Below are positions 34,789-42,385 of a DNA stretch of 48,623 nt, piece by piece. The translations under genes were made by a program, and so were the position numbers. How positions within the stretch are numbered: the stretch's first letter is position 1; each line of letters starts with the position of its first letter. Source of the stretch: Chloroflexota bacterium. Lineage in GTDB: Bacteria > Chloroflexota > Anaerolineae > Anaerolineales > Villigracilaceae. The stretch covers positions 1 through 48,623 of the forward strand of contig SXKT01000031.1 of assembly GCA_005778035.1 (NCBI GenBank), given 5' to 3'. The notes beneath the pieces are model-generated. The model was not told the origin of the DNA and made no database searches. It saw only the letters and a program-made list of their open reading frames with translations.

Positions 34789-35887
34789 TTTTTTTTTCCT
34801 GTGCATCATCCGATGAATTTTCGGATTGTTCGCCCTGCATTCCTTGTTCTTCAACAGATTGCCCCACCAGGTTTTCAATGCGCTCTTGCAGTTGTTCGGC
34901 TGTTACCTCTGCCTGATAAAACGGCCCTCGTTTGATACGGTGCGGCAAAGCTAATTCTGCGGCAAGCGCAATGTCGTGATCGGTGATCTTGGTGCGGCCT
35001 TCATAAGCAGCCTGGGCTCGAGCTGCGCGCAAAATCACTAAATCAGCGCGGTGGCCATCTACATTCAAGGATGAGGTCAAAGCCGCGATGGAAAGCAAAT
35101 CTCGCTTGGTGTGGGTTACTTCTCCAACGATCTTGCGGGCATTCTCAATCCGCTCGGAAAGGTCCTTCTCATTTTCCAGGAAGGAAGCCCTAAACTCCTG
35201 CGGGTCAGCATCAAAAGCCAGATTTCGCTCCATGATCTCAACCCGCTCTCGGGCATCTCGGATACCCGTAATATCTACAGCAAAGGCGAATCGATCCAAC
35301 AATTGCGGGCGAAGTTCGCCTTCTTCCGGGTTCATGGTGCCAACCAAAATAAAGCGCGCTGGATGAGAGAAAGAGATACCCTCCCTCTCGACGATATTCA
35401 TTCCAGAAGCGGCTGAATCCAGCAAAAGATCTACTACATGGTCATCCAATAGGTTTACTTCATCAATGTACAACAACCCGCGGTTGGCATTCGCCAGCAC
35501 GCCAGGCTCAAAGTGCCGTTCGCCCTTTTGGATCGCTTGTTCAATATCCAAGGTGCCCACAACCCGGTCTTCAGTCGCAGAAACAGGCAGGTTTACAAAC
35601 GGGGTAGGTTTGACGATAAATGGCAACTCTTTGCTAATCGCTGCCCGTTCTTTGCATTCTGTACACCAGGAATTTACGTTTTCTGGGTCGCAGCCAAAGC
35701 GGCAATCTTTAACGATCTTGACCATTGGCAATAACGCGCTCAAGGCACGCGCGGCGGTCGATTTAGCTGTACCACGCTCACCGCGAATCAGGACACCACC
35801 TACGCGAGTATCCACCGCGTTTAATATTAATGCGCGTTTCATTCGCTGTTGTCCGACGATCGCTGAAAATGGATATATGGTCTGCAT
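34778..35887 (-). CDS. Mg/Co-chelatase AAA+ subunit (ChlI/BchI-like), 0-frame product
   Basis: A 369-residue AAA+ ATPase, N-terminal part of a ChlD-type gene. Walker A is at 36-44 (GERGTAKST), Walker B at LLYIDEVNLLDDHVVDLLLD, sensor 1 at LVGTMNPEEGELRPQLLDRF and sensor 2 at GHRADLVILRAARA. A four-cysteine group (Cys62, 66, 75, 78) fits a metal-binding insertion seen in the family. The 0 frame ends in AQEKKSHF-TAG directly after A9; the -1 frame continues into the VWA domain. The short product equals a small (I) subunit, the shifted one a medium (D) subunit. GAGGAC precedes ATG 35887. No cobN/chlH is in the window; cobalt insertion for B12 is the likelier role without other chlorophyll genes. 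Confidence 0.88.
   Translation of the reverse strand: MQTIYPFSAIVGQQRMKRALILNAVDTRVGGVLIRGERGTAKSTAARALSALLPMVKIVKDCRFGCDPENVNSWCTECKERAAISKELPFIVKPTPFVNLPVSATEDRVVGTLDIEQAIQKGERHFEPGVLANANRGLLYIDEVNLLDDHVVDLLLDSAASGMNIVEREGISFSHPARFILVGTMNPEEGELRPQLLDRFAFAVDITGIRDARERVEIMERNLAFDADPQEFRASFLENEKDLSERIENARKIVGEVTHTKRDLLSIAALTSSLNVDGHRADLVILRAARAQAAYEGRTKITDHDIALAAELALPHRIKRGPFYQAEVTAEQLQERIENLVGQSVEEQGMQGEQSENSSDDAQEKKSHF
34789..34797 (-). other. Putative programmed -1 frameshift site (A9 slippery tract)
   Basis: On the minus strand GG-A9-GTC contains A AAA AAA G in the 0 frame (GAA AAA AAA AGT). Slipping back one base gives AAA AAA AAG TCA CTT TTA, the chlD frame. The 0-frame stop TAG comes four codons after the tract. 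An A10 allele would fuse the frames directly. Confidence 0.7.
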
Positions 35888-35957
35888 TTTTTTGTCCTCG
35901 CGCTGAATTATACTTGATAGGAAGTAGGATGTTCATTTTTTACAAACAATTAATATT

Positions 35958-37589
35958 ATGACCATTTCCCTCCTAATTTGGATCCTTGTTTTTTTAGAAG
36001 CGTTTCTCATTGGCCAGGCACTATTTCTGTGGATCGATAGAAACCATATTCCAGGTGAAATGCCCGCTTGGTCTTTTTTTATTGGCTTGGCCGTCATTGC
36101 AGGCATTTCCAGTATTTTTTCCCTTTTCTCACCCACAGGTTTGATCTCCAATCTTGCCATCGCGATCATGGCAACTTGCTCCTTCTTTTACCTGCGTGCC
36201 ATCAGGCCGAGCATCCCGTGGAGAAAGATGCCCACATCTCCGATCATTTTGGGGCCATTGTTTTTGGCTTTCCTTTTTTCAATGGCCATGACCTTGCGGC
36301 AGGTATCCAACCCAGATACGAACCTGTACCATGCCCAAACCATCCGTTGGATTGAATCTTTTCCAGCCATACCTGGCTTGGCCAACCTGCACGGGAGGTT
36401 TGGCTTTAATAGCGCCTGGTTCGTTCTCAATTCATTGTATGGTTTTGCTTTTTTGGGTGGAAGATCCTTCCATGTACTCAACGGCTTGGTTTTCTTTATT
36501 TTCACCGCCAATGTCTTGGCTGGTTGGCAAAAAACCAGCTTGCCGATCTCAATCCTCGGTTTTGGATCTATCATAGCCGGCGTCCAATATCTCGGCTCCG
36601 ACCTATCCTCTCCTGGCACTGACAGCCCTGCCACATTGTTAGCCTGGAGCATGATGTGGCTAATTTTGTTAAAACAAGGCAACTTTGCCAATCGGGATTG
36701 GTTTGCCCTGGCGATTATTTCGGTCTTCGCTGTCACCATTAAAATGTCGTCAGCATTCCTGATGATTTCTTTGCCTGTGGCAGTTTTGGTATTGCTGAGA
36801 TCCGGCCAAAAATCAGTCGCCGGCAAGTTAATAATGATCGCATTGTTGGTTGGCTTGCCGGTTTTAATCCGCAACGTGATCACAACCGGTTACCTGGTAT
36901 ATCCAATTCCATCCCTGGACCTGTTTACTGTATGGTGGAAGGTTCCATTGGAAAGGGTAGTTGAGGAGCAAAATGGCATTCTGGTGTGGGGTCGCCTGCC
37001 AGGAGAATCGATTTCCAAAGCCATTCTTCTGCCAATAAGCGATTGGTTGCCTCGTTGGTTCAACAACCTGACCCTTGCCCGCAAGGCTCTGGTATTTTTT
37101 GGAGTGGCATTACCCTTCATAGGGATTCCATTACACCTTTGGGGCCGAAAAAAATTTACCGCTGGTTTCTTGGGCTTGTTTTGGATGGGATCACTGTTTT
37201 GGTTGCTCTCCAGCCCAGACCTAAGGTTTGGTTACAGTATGTTGATTCCATCCATATTTCTGTCAGCAGAACCGGTGTTACAAGCGATGATAATAAAAAT
37301 TGGTTTAAATTCTGGCCTGCCCAGAGTTAAAGCCATCTTTGCCATTATCTACTTTTGCGCCATACTTGGCGCAAGCAACGCATCAGCGAATATCCTCAAT
37401 GAACCTTTTCTGCAGCCAGATTATGACAAGGTCAAGGTCCAAAGCTGCCAGATCGGCAATTCCAATATTCAATGCGCCAAAAATTACGGCAGTTGCTCAT
37501 ACCACGCCTTTCCATGCATACCACACCAACGACTTTGGGTTCGCATGGTCGGAAATGTGTATGCAGATGGCTTTATCGGTACAAAGTAG
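35958..37589 (+). CDS. Polytopic membrane protein, LIC_10190-like
   Basis: A 543-residue integral membrane protein with more than ten hydrophobic segments. The motif DTNLYHAQTIRWIESF-PAIPGLANLHGRFGFNSAWF (about 115-155) is the hallmark of LIC_10190-type proteins, which resemble GT-C glycosyltransferases in layout; the Asp-Asn and His in the first lumenal loop could be the catalytic/lipid-phosphate site. The last about 45 residues after the final TM contain several cysteines (QSCQIGN, QCAKNYGSCSYHAFPC). Function unknown; lipid-linked sugar transfer is inference from layout only. There is no weighty ribosome-binding site before ATG 35958. It is divergent from the chelatase gene and followed by the rpsA promoter. 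Confidence 0.72.
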   Translation: MTISLLIWILVFLEAFLIGQALFLWIDRNHIPGEMPAWSFFIGLAVIAGISSIFSLFSPTGLISNLAIAIMATCSFFYLRAIRPSIPWRKMPTSPIILGPLFLAFLFSMAMTLRQVSNPDTNLYHAQTIRWIESFPAIPGLANLHGRFGFNSAWFVLNSLYGFAFLGGRSFHVLNGLVFFIFTANVLAGWQKTSLPISILGFGSIIAGVQYLGSDLSSPGTDSPATLLAWSMMWLILLKQGNFANRDWFALAIISVFAVTIKMSSAFLMISLPVAVLVLLRSGQKSVAGKLIMIALLVGLPVLIRNVITTGYLVYPIPSLDLFTVWWKVPLERVVEEQNGILVWGRLPGESISKAILLPISDWLPRWFNNLTLARKALVFFGVALPFIGIPLHLWGRKKFTAGFLGLFWMGSLFWLLSSPDLRFGYSMLIPSIFLSAEPVLQAMIIKIGLNSGLPRVKAIFAIIYFCAILGASNASANILNEPFLQPDYDKVKVQSCQIGNSNIQCAKNYGSCSYHAFPCIPHQRLWVRMVGNVYADGFIGTK

Positions 37590-37591
37590 TA

Positions 37592-37620
37592 TTGTCAATG
37601 TACTAAAAAACCTGTATAAT
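37592..37620 (+). promoter_or_regulatory. Sigma-70-type promoter of rpsA
   Basis: -35 TTGTCA (37592-37597), a 17-base spacer and -10 TATAAT (37615-37620), giving a leader of about 30 bases before the rpsA ATG at 37656. This is the best housekeeping promoter in the window and shows that the organism uses standard spacing. Confidence 0.85.
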
Positions 37621-37655
37621 GTGACACAATCTCTTAATATTGGAGCAATTTATAT

Positions 37656-38861
37656 ATGGTTGATCAAAAGAATAGCCCGCAAGGGCAAACTGGAACCGAG
37701 CAAGACAACGAGTTCCAGGAGACGATGGAAAGCTTGATGCAATCCGAAACCGCGGGTTTGGAATTTCCGAACCAAGGCGAGATTCGCGAAGGGGTGATTG
37801 CAAGCATTTCCCCGTCGCAAATTTTGGTCAGCATTGGAGCAAAATCCGAGGGCGTGATCACTGGCAAAGAGATCGAATCGATCCCCCAGACCGAACGTGA
37901 AGCATTTACGGTTGGCCAGACAATACCTGTCTATGTCAAGGACCCCGAGGACCAAAACGGCAATGTTGTGCTTTCTTATACCCGAGCCCGCGAATCGTTG
38001 GGTTGGGAAGTAGTTGAAAAACTTCAGGAAACCAACGAACCATTGGACGGCATCATTGACGGTTACAACAAGGGCGGATTGATCGTTGTGGTCAGCGGAT
38101 TGCGTGGTTTCGTTCCCTCATCACAGCTCAGCTCAGCTCGCCGTGCCGCCATCCAGGGAGATTCTCCAGACAAATGGGGAAAAAGCATTGGTGAAGCCAT
38201 TCAGGTAAAGATCATCGAGATCGACCGAGCTCGCCGCCGCTTGATCCTTTCAGAACGGGCTGTAAACCCCGAGAGCAAACAATCTGTCAAAGAACGCATT
38301 CTTGAGGACATCAAGGAAGGCCAGATCTATACCGGCCGCGTAACCTCTATCGCAGATTTTGGCGCATTTGTTAATATCAACGGTGCCGATGGCTTGGTCC
38401 ACCTTTCAGAGATCAGTTGGGAGCGCATTGCCAACCCCAATGAAGTCCTTCAAGTTGGCCAGGAAGTCAAGGTCAAAGTTATCAATGTTGACCGAGATAA
38501 GAAACGTATTGGCCTTTCAATCCGCAGCCTGCAGGGTGATCCTTGGTCCGAAAAAGCCTCCATTTTCAAGGTTGGCCAACTTATCGAGGGAAAGATTACC
38601 AGGCTCACCAAATTCGGCGCATTTGCCAAATTGGCCGGTGACATCGAAGGCCTGATTTATATTTCCGAACTTTCTGAAAGCCGTATCAATCACCCCAAGG
38701 AAGTGGTCAAGGAAGGCGACACCTTAACCTTGCGTGTGATCAAGATCGACGAAGAACAAAAACGCATTGGCCTGAGTTTGCGAAAAGTAGATTCAGGAGC
38801 GTTTGCCGACCTGGACATGAAGGCCTTAGCCGCCGAAATGAACCCGGATTCGGAAAACTAA
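37656..38861 (+). CDS. rpsA: 30S ribosomal protein S1, four S1 domains
   Basis: A 401-residue protein with four S1 RNA-binding domains (about 45-115, 130-195, 220-290, 305-375), each with the ending pattern KRIGLSIR or KRIGLSLR. Starts of domains 3 and 4 are GQIYTGRVTSIADFGAFVNI and GQLIEGKITRLTKFGAFAKL. The four-domain form is common in Gram-positives, cyanobacteria and Chloroflexota, shorter than the six-domain E. coli S1. A Ser/Gln/Glu-rich N-terminal extension precedes domain 1. GGAG precedes ATG 37656, with a consensus promoter upstream and a terminator downstream: a single-gene unit. It should assist mRNA binding to the 30S subunit. Confidence 0.93.
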   Translation: MVDQKNSPQGQTGTEQDNEFQETMESLMQSETAGLEFPNQGEIREGVIASISPSQILVSIGAKSEGVITGKEIESIPQTEREAFTVGQTIPVYVKDPEDQNGNVVLSYTRARESLGWEVVEKLQETNEPLDGIIDGYNKGGLIVVVSGLRGFVPSSQLSSARRAAIQGDSPDKWGKSIGEAIQVKIIEIDRARRRLILSERAVNPESKQSVKERILEDIKEGQIYTGRVTSIADFGAFVNINGADGLVHLSEISWERIANPNEVLQVGQEVKVKVINVDRDKKRIGLSIRSLQGDPWSEKASIFKVGQLIEGKITRLTKFGAFAKLAGDIEGLIYISELSESRINHPKEVVKEGDTLTLRVIKIDEEQKRIGLSLRKVDSGAFADLDMKALAAEMNPDSEN

Positions 38862-38882
38862 AAACAACATTTCGGACTCACG

Positions 38883-38912
38883 AGGGCGCTCTATCAAAAG
38901 GGCGCCCTTTTA
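38883..38912 (+). terminator. Rho-independent terminator after rpsA
   Basis: A 7-bp GC-rich stem (38883-38889 with 38902-38908), a 12-base loop and a T-rich end. Confidence 0.85.
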
Positions 38913-38937
38913 TTTATCGAGTTTTGAGGTCCCAAAA

Positions 38938-40020
38938 ATGCCACCATTTATTATTGATGCCCACCAAGATATTGCATATAACATCCGATCTTACAACCGC
39001 GACTATACCTTGCCGGTCGACGAGACACGCCATCGTGAGACGGGCAGCAGGGCAGTAACGGAAAATGGAAATACCCTTTTAGGATGGCCAGAGTACAAAT
39101 CAGCCAATGTCACCGCCATCTTCTCCACGTTGTTTGCCGCTCCCGCTACCGATCCTATGCACCAAAGTGACCCACTGATGTATCACGATAGTGATGGCGC
39201 CCATCACTTGTACCTTGAGCAAATTGACGCCTACGAAAAATTGGTCGCGGGCCACCCCGACAAGTTTCAGATCATTCGAACAAAGAGCCAATTCGTCGAT
39301 GGCTTGGAACATTCAAAAAATGATCCTATCGCACCGATTTCACTGGTGATCCTGATGGAAGGTGCAGATTGCATCCGATCAGTGGAGGAAACCGGATTTT
39401 GGTGGCAAAAAGGGGTACGAATTATTGGACCCGCCTGGAAGGCGACCCGTTATTGTGGGGGCACAGGGCAACCAGGCCCTCTCACTGATGAAGGACACAA
39501 GTTGTTAAAAGAAATGGCAAAATATGGCTATATATTGGATATTAGCCATATGGATTGGGCGGCTGCCTTGCAAAGCCTTGATGAATACCCTGGAACGATC
39601 ATCGCCAGCCACGCCAATATGATCAGCAAAGTAGTTGGCGGTACGCGCAACCGATTCCTGACCGATGAGATCGGTCGAAAACTGATCGGCAGGAATGGCG
39701 TGATCGGCGTGATTCCATTCAATAATTTCCTTATTCAAGGGTGGTCAACCATGGATGATAAGCCTTCCGTGTCGCTTTCCATGGTTGCTGACCAGATCGA
39801 CTTTATTTGCCAACTTGCGGGCAATGCCAATCATGCAGCCTTGGGTACCGATTTTGATGGTGGATTCGGTGTAGAGCTGACACCAGACGAGATCGACACC
39901 ATTGCAGACCTGCAAAAATTGGCGCCCATGTTACAAAAAAGAGGGTATAAAGAAGAAGAAATAAACCAGATATTTGGCGTAAATTGGGCCAGCATTTTAA
40001 CGCGGAGTTTACCCGAATGA
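38938..40020 (+). CDS. Membrane dipeptidase-like M19 family zinc peptidase
   Basis: A 360-residue TIM-barrel metallopeptidase hydrolysing dipeptides. The metal ligands are visible: HxD in DAHQDIAYN near residue 8, Glu in LMEGADCIRSVEE, and the two histidines in LDISHMDW and IASHANM; the closing Asp is in ALGTDFDGGFGVEL. No signal peptide or TM segment, so a cytoplasmic enzyme despite the family name. GAGGT precedes ATG 38938. Its stop overlaps the ATG of the next gene (40017-40020). In an amino-acid-fermenting organism it would release free amino acids from imported dipeptides. Confidence 0.9.
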   Translation: MPPFIIDAHQDIAYNIRSYNRDYTLPVDETRHRETGSRAVTENGNTLLGWPEYKSANVTAIFSTLFAAPATDPMHQSDPLMYHDSDGAHHLYLEQIDAYEKLVAGHPDKFQIIRTKSQFVDGLEHSKNDPIAPISLVILMEGADCIRSVEETGFWWQKGVRIIGPAWKATRYCGGTGQPGPLTDEGHKLLKEMAKYGYILDISHMDWAAALQSLDEYPGTIIASHANMISKVVGGTRNRFLTDEIGRKLIGRNGVIGVIPFNNFLIQGWSTMDDKPSVSLSMVADQIDFICQLAGNANHAALGTDFDGGFGVELTPDEIDTIADLQKLAPMLQKRGYKEEEINQIFGVNWASILTRSLPE

Positions 40021-40538
40021 ATGAGAATGCCCCATTAGACCCTGAATTTTATTCAGAAGAAGCAGTTGATACCCGCTCTATCTTCGGTTTGGTGATCGCC
40101 ATCATTGGCACAGTATTAATAATACTAAGCGCAAAACCCGAATGGTTCGGACAAAATCGCAGTTCAGTGATCGGGTTTATCCAACTTTTGGTAATGTTGT
40201 TTGGCATCGCCATGTTATCAATCGGCGCATTTGTCGCCGTAAATTCCTTATGGGGCAAAAGCGAAAAATCCATCGTTGCCGATTTTGGTTCTCGATTCAT
40301 CAGTACAGGATATGTCATTTCACTGTTCGCTGGTTTGTCCGATATTTTTGCCAGCGCTATTAGCGGCAGCGATTCAAAATCCCCACAATTTGGCCCGTAC
40401 GAGCAGATGGGCCTGGAAACCGGCATGTTAGTGATCTTGCTGGGAGTGCTGATGATGATCCCGTACAAATCGTTGGTAAATCAAGACCGCCCAACAAAAA
40501 CAAAAAAGAGACCGACTGATCGGTCTCTTTTTTTGTGA
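40017..40538 (+). CDS. Small integral membrane protein of unknown function
   Basis: A 173-residue protein I do not recognise. It has three or four TM helices: about 22-40 (IFGLVIAIIGTVLIILSA), 53-77, 98-112 (possible), and 131-149 (GMLVILLGVLMMIPY). The N-terminus is acidic and the C-terminus Lys/Arg-rich, suggesting both lie in the cytoplasm. I chose ATG 40017, coupled to the dipeptidase by ATGA; an upstream in-frame start would lie inside that gene. Its last codons are formed by the terminator hairpin, and its stop codon overlaps the 3' end of tRNA-Glu on the other strand. Possibly an accessory to dipeptide use, by context only. Confidence 0.7.
   Translation: MNENAPLDPEFYSEEAVDTRSIFGLVIAIIGTVLIILSAKPEWFGQNRSSVIGFIQLLVMLFGIAMLSIGAFVAVNSLWGKSEKSIVADFGSRFISTGYVISLFAGLSDIFASAISGSDSKSPQFGPYEQMGLETGMLVILLGVLMMIPYKSLVNQDRPTKTKKRPTDRSLFL
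40502..40534 (+). terminator. Rho-independent terminator inside the 3' end of the membrane-protein gene
   Basis: A stem of at least 9 bp (40507-40515 with 40520-40528), extendable by A-T pairs, a CTGA loop and T7. On the minus strand it directly follows tRNA-Glu and can end that transcript too. Confidence 0.88.
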
Positions 40539-40608
40539 CCCCACAGGAATTCGAATCCTGGTCATAACCTTGAAAGGGTTGCGTCCTAGTCCACTAGACG
40601 ATGGGGCC
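40536..40608 (-). tRNA. tRNA-Glu (UUC)
   Basis: A 73-base tRNA. The acceptor GGCCCCA pairs with TGGGGTC (one G-T); the anticodon loop CTTTCAA gives anticodon TTC; the T-arm CAGGA-TTCGAAT-TCCTG is intact; discriminator A; CCA is not encoded. The 3' end overlaps the stop codon of the plus-strand membrane protein by three bases. Confidence 0.95.
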
Positions 40609-40628
40609 TTGATTGTTGAACGGGCATT

Positions 40629-40657
40629 ATTTTATCAAAGCCATCCCGTTCGGTCAA
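40629..40657 (-). promoter_or_regulatory. Promoter of tRNA-Glu
   Basis: On the minus strand: -35 TTGACC (40652-40657), a 17-base spacer, -10 TAAAAT (40629-40634), about 20 bases before the mature tRNA 5' end. Confidence 0.65.
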
Positions 40658-40704
40658 GGGCAAAAGCAACCAATTCCCCAACCAACAAAACGTTGAAATA
40701 GGAA

Positions 40705-40992
40705 TTATTCCAGCGGTAACCCTCGAGTTTGGCGACCTTTTTTACTACCGCCATTACGCTTGTGTTCGATATGCCCGGTAGAAGGGTTCAACATGATAGA
40801 AATCATATTGACCGCTTTTTCATCAAACGCGCTGAAGCCACAAACATCACAGACCCATGCTGGAAAATCCGGCACCATCACCATTTCATCATCCAACTGG
40901 GTAAAGTACGTAACAAAACGGATATTCATCACTCCGCTGGGGCATTCACGACAAGCAAATCTCGGTCTTTGCAATTTGGATTCCACCATCAT
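40705..40992 (-). CDS. YgiT-type zinc finger protein
   Basis: A 95-residue protein with two Cys pairs, FACRECPSG and WVCDVCGFSAFD, forming a zinc ribbon as in the N-terminal domain of MqsA/YgiT antitoxins. The long DNA-binding HTH of MqsA is missing; the C-terminus is instead a basic tail (HKRNGGSKKGRQ). No MqsR/HigB-like toxin gene is adjacent, so a toxin-antitoxin role is not supported. The ATG overlaps the deoC stop (40989-40992), so it is co-translated with deoC. Function unknown; nucleic-acid binding by the zinc ribbon and basic tail is inference. Confidence 0.75.
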   Translation of the reverse strand: MMVESKLQRPRFACRECPSGVMNIRFVTYFTQLDDEMVMVPDFPAWVCDVCGFSAFDEKAVNMISIMLNPSTGHIEHKRNGGSKKGRQTRGLPLE

Positions 40993-41729
40993 TGGTTTGC
41001 TTCAGCCATTATGGCAACGCTTGCGCTGGTCCCTATTCGGTCTGCTCCAGCTTCGATCATCTTTAGGGCATCCGCATAGGTCCTAATACCACCGGCCGCC
41101 TTTACACCCATTTTTGGACCTACCACACTGCGCATCAGTCGAACATCTTCCAGGGTTGCGCCGCTGGTGCCAAAACCGGTTGATGTTTTTACAAACTCGA
41201 CTCCGGCTTCCTTGCACATCAGGCAAGCAAGGATCTTTTCCTTGTCACCGAGATAACAGTTTTCAAAAATTACCTTTACAAGGGCCGATCCTGCCGCTTT
41301 GCGAACAGCCTTGATCTCGTCATAGACCAACTGGTAATTGCCGCTCCGCATCGCGCCAATGTTGATCACCAGGTCAACCTCGGTGGCGCCATTTTTTACG
41401 CAATATTCTGTCTCGGCAACTTTTATCTCTGTAGGGTTAGCCCCCAATGGGAAACCGATAACTGTACAAATATCTACCTCGCTGCCATTTAGCAATATGG
41501 CAGATAAGGGAACATAGGCAGGGTTGATGCATACAGCCGCAAAATGGTTGCTTTTGGCTTCCTCACACAGAGTACGGACTTGGTTCTCGGTAGCCTCCGC
41601 TTTTAGGACGGTATGGTCGATCCAGGCTGCGATCTCGCCCTTTATCGGCATTTTGGATGGTGCCTCCATCGCAGGCAATTGCTGTTGGTATTGTTGTGTT
41701 ATTTCAAGCAACTCATGTAGATCTTTCAT
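40989..41729 (-). CDS. deoC: Deoxyribose-phosphate aldolase
   Basis: A 246-residue class I aldolase splitting 2-deoxyribose-5-phosphate to glyceraldehyde-3-phosphate and acetaldehyde. Landmarks: IDHTVLKAEATE, the Asp in EVDLVINIGAM, the proton-relay Lys in LVKVIFENCYL, and the Schiff-base Lys in VEFVKTSTGFG; the phosphate-binding part is VKAAGGIRTYADAL. The N-terminus has about 30 extra residues (LLEITQQYQQQLPAMEAPS). lepB ends 3 bases before the stop-start region at 41733, so lepB-deoC-ygiT-like is a run of closely packed genes. It serves deoxynucleoside salvage. Confidence 0.93.
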   Translation of the reverse strand: MKDLHELLEITQQYQQQLPAMEAPSKMPIKGEIAAWIDHTVLKAEATENQVRTLCEEAKSNHFAAVCINPAYVPLSAILLNGSEVDICTVIGFPLGANPTEIKVAETEYCVKNGATEVDLVINIGAMRSGNYQLVYDEIKAVRKAAGSALVKVIFENCYLGDKEKILACLMCKEAGVEFVKTSTGFGTSGATLEDVRLMRSVVGPKMGVKAAGGIRTYADALKMIEAGADRIGTSASVAIMAEANQ

Positions 41730-41732
41730 CGC

Positions 41733-42317
41733 TTAACCCGCTCCCATCACTTCAAAATGATCGATCATTTTCCAATCGGTCGATGGCCAATATATGAACA
41801 ACGCTTTGCCAACGATCTGGTTGATCGGCAACAACCCCCAGGAATGTGAATCTGAACTGTCATTTCGGTTGTCGCCTAATACAAACAATTCCTCTTCCCC
41901 CACTTGCCATCTGCCATGGTAGGTCGGCGGGGCGGCAATGTAAGGTTCAACGATCTCGATGCCATTAATCAAGACCTTGCCTCCATTTACCCTCACCTCA
42001 TCACCGGGAAGGCCAATGATCCGTTTGATCAGGTCTTGTCGTTGCGGATCCAGTGGGTAATGGAAAACGATAATATCGCCCCGATTGGGCTCATCAAATT
42101 TGTATGCAAGGCGGTTGACAAAAACAAACTCGCCATCTTGCAACGTCGGTACCATCGAAAACCCATCTACCCTAACACGGGCAGACAGGGCATTGATCAT
42201 CAAAAACAAGATCGCCGACAATAAAATCGTTTCGACAATATCCATCAATACCCTGCCAATCGAACCGCCCTTATTTTCGTCGACTGGGATGTTTCCTTGG
42301 GTTTCATCTTCAAGCAT
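41733..42317 (-). CDS. lepB: Signal peptidase I
   Basis: A 194-residue type I signal peptidase that cleaves secretory signal peptides at the outer face of the membrane. One N-terminal TM helix (about 25-45, ILMDIVETILLSAILFLMINAL) is followed by box B GFSMVPTLQDGE with the catalytic Ser, box D DLIKRIIGLPGDEV with the general-base Lys, and box E LGDNRNDSSDSHSWG. The single TM segment is the Gram-positive/cyanobacterial type. A -10 TATAAT lies at about 42369-42374 on the minus strand. deoC begins 3 bases after its stop. Confidence 0.94.
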   Translation of the reverse strand: MLEDETQGNIPVDENKGGSIGRVLMDIVETILLSAILFLMINALSARVRVDGFSMVPTLQDGEFVFVNRLAYKFDEPNRGDIIVFHYPLDPQRQDLIKRIIGLPGDEVRVNGGKVLINGIEIVEPYIAAPPTYHGRWQVGEEELFVLGDNRNDSSDSHSWGLLPINQIVGKALFIYWPSTDWKMIDHFEVMGAG

Positions 42318-42385
42318 GTTTCATTTCTCGATTTCTGTTGGATTAAGCCTATTTGGTGTAAAAATTGGATTATACCACCTGGCAA

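Noticed and set aside
40705-41729. A toxin-antitoxin pair based on the YgiT-type protein
   Set aside because: The neighbour is a complete deoC with both catalytic lysines, not a toxin, and the MqsA DNA-binding domain is missing.
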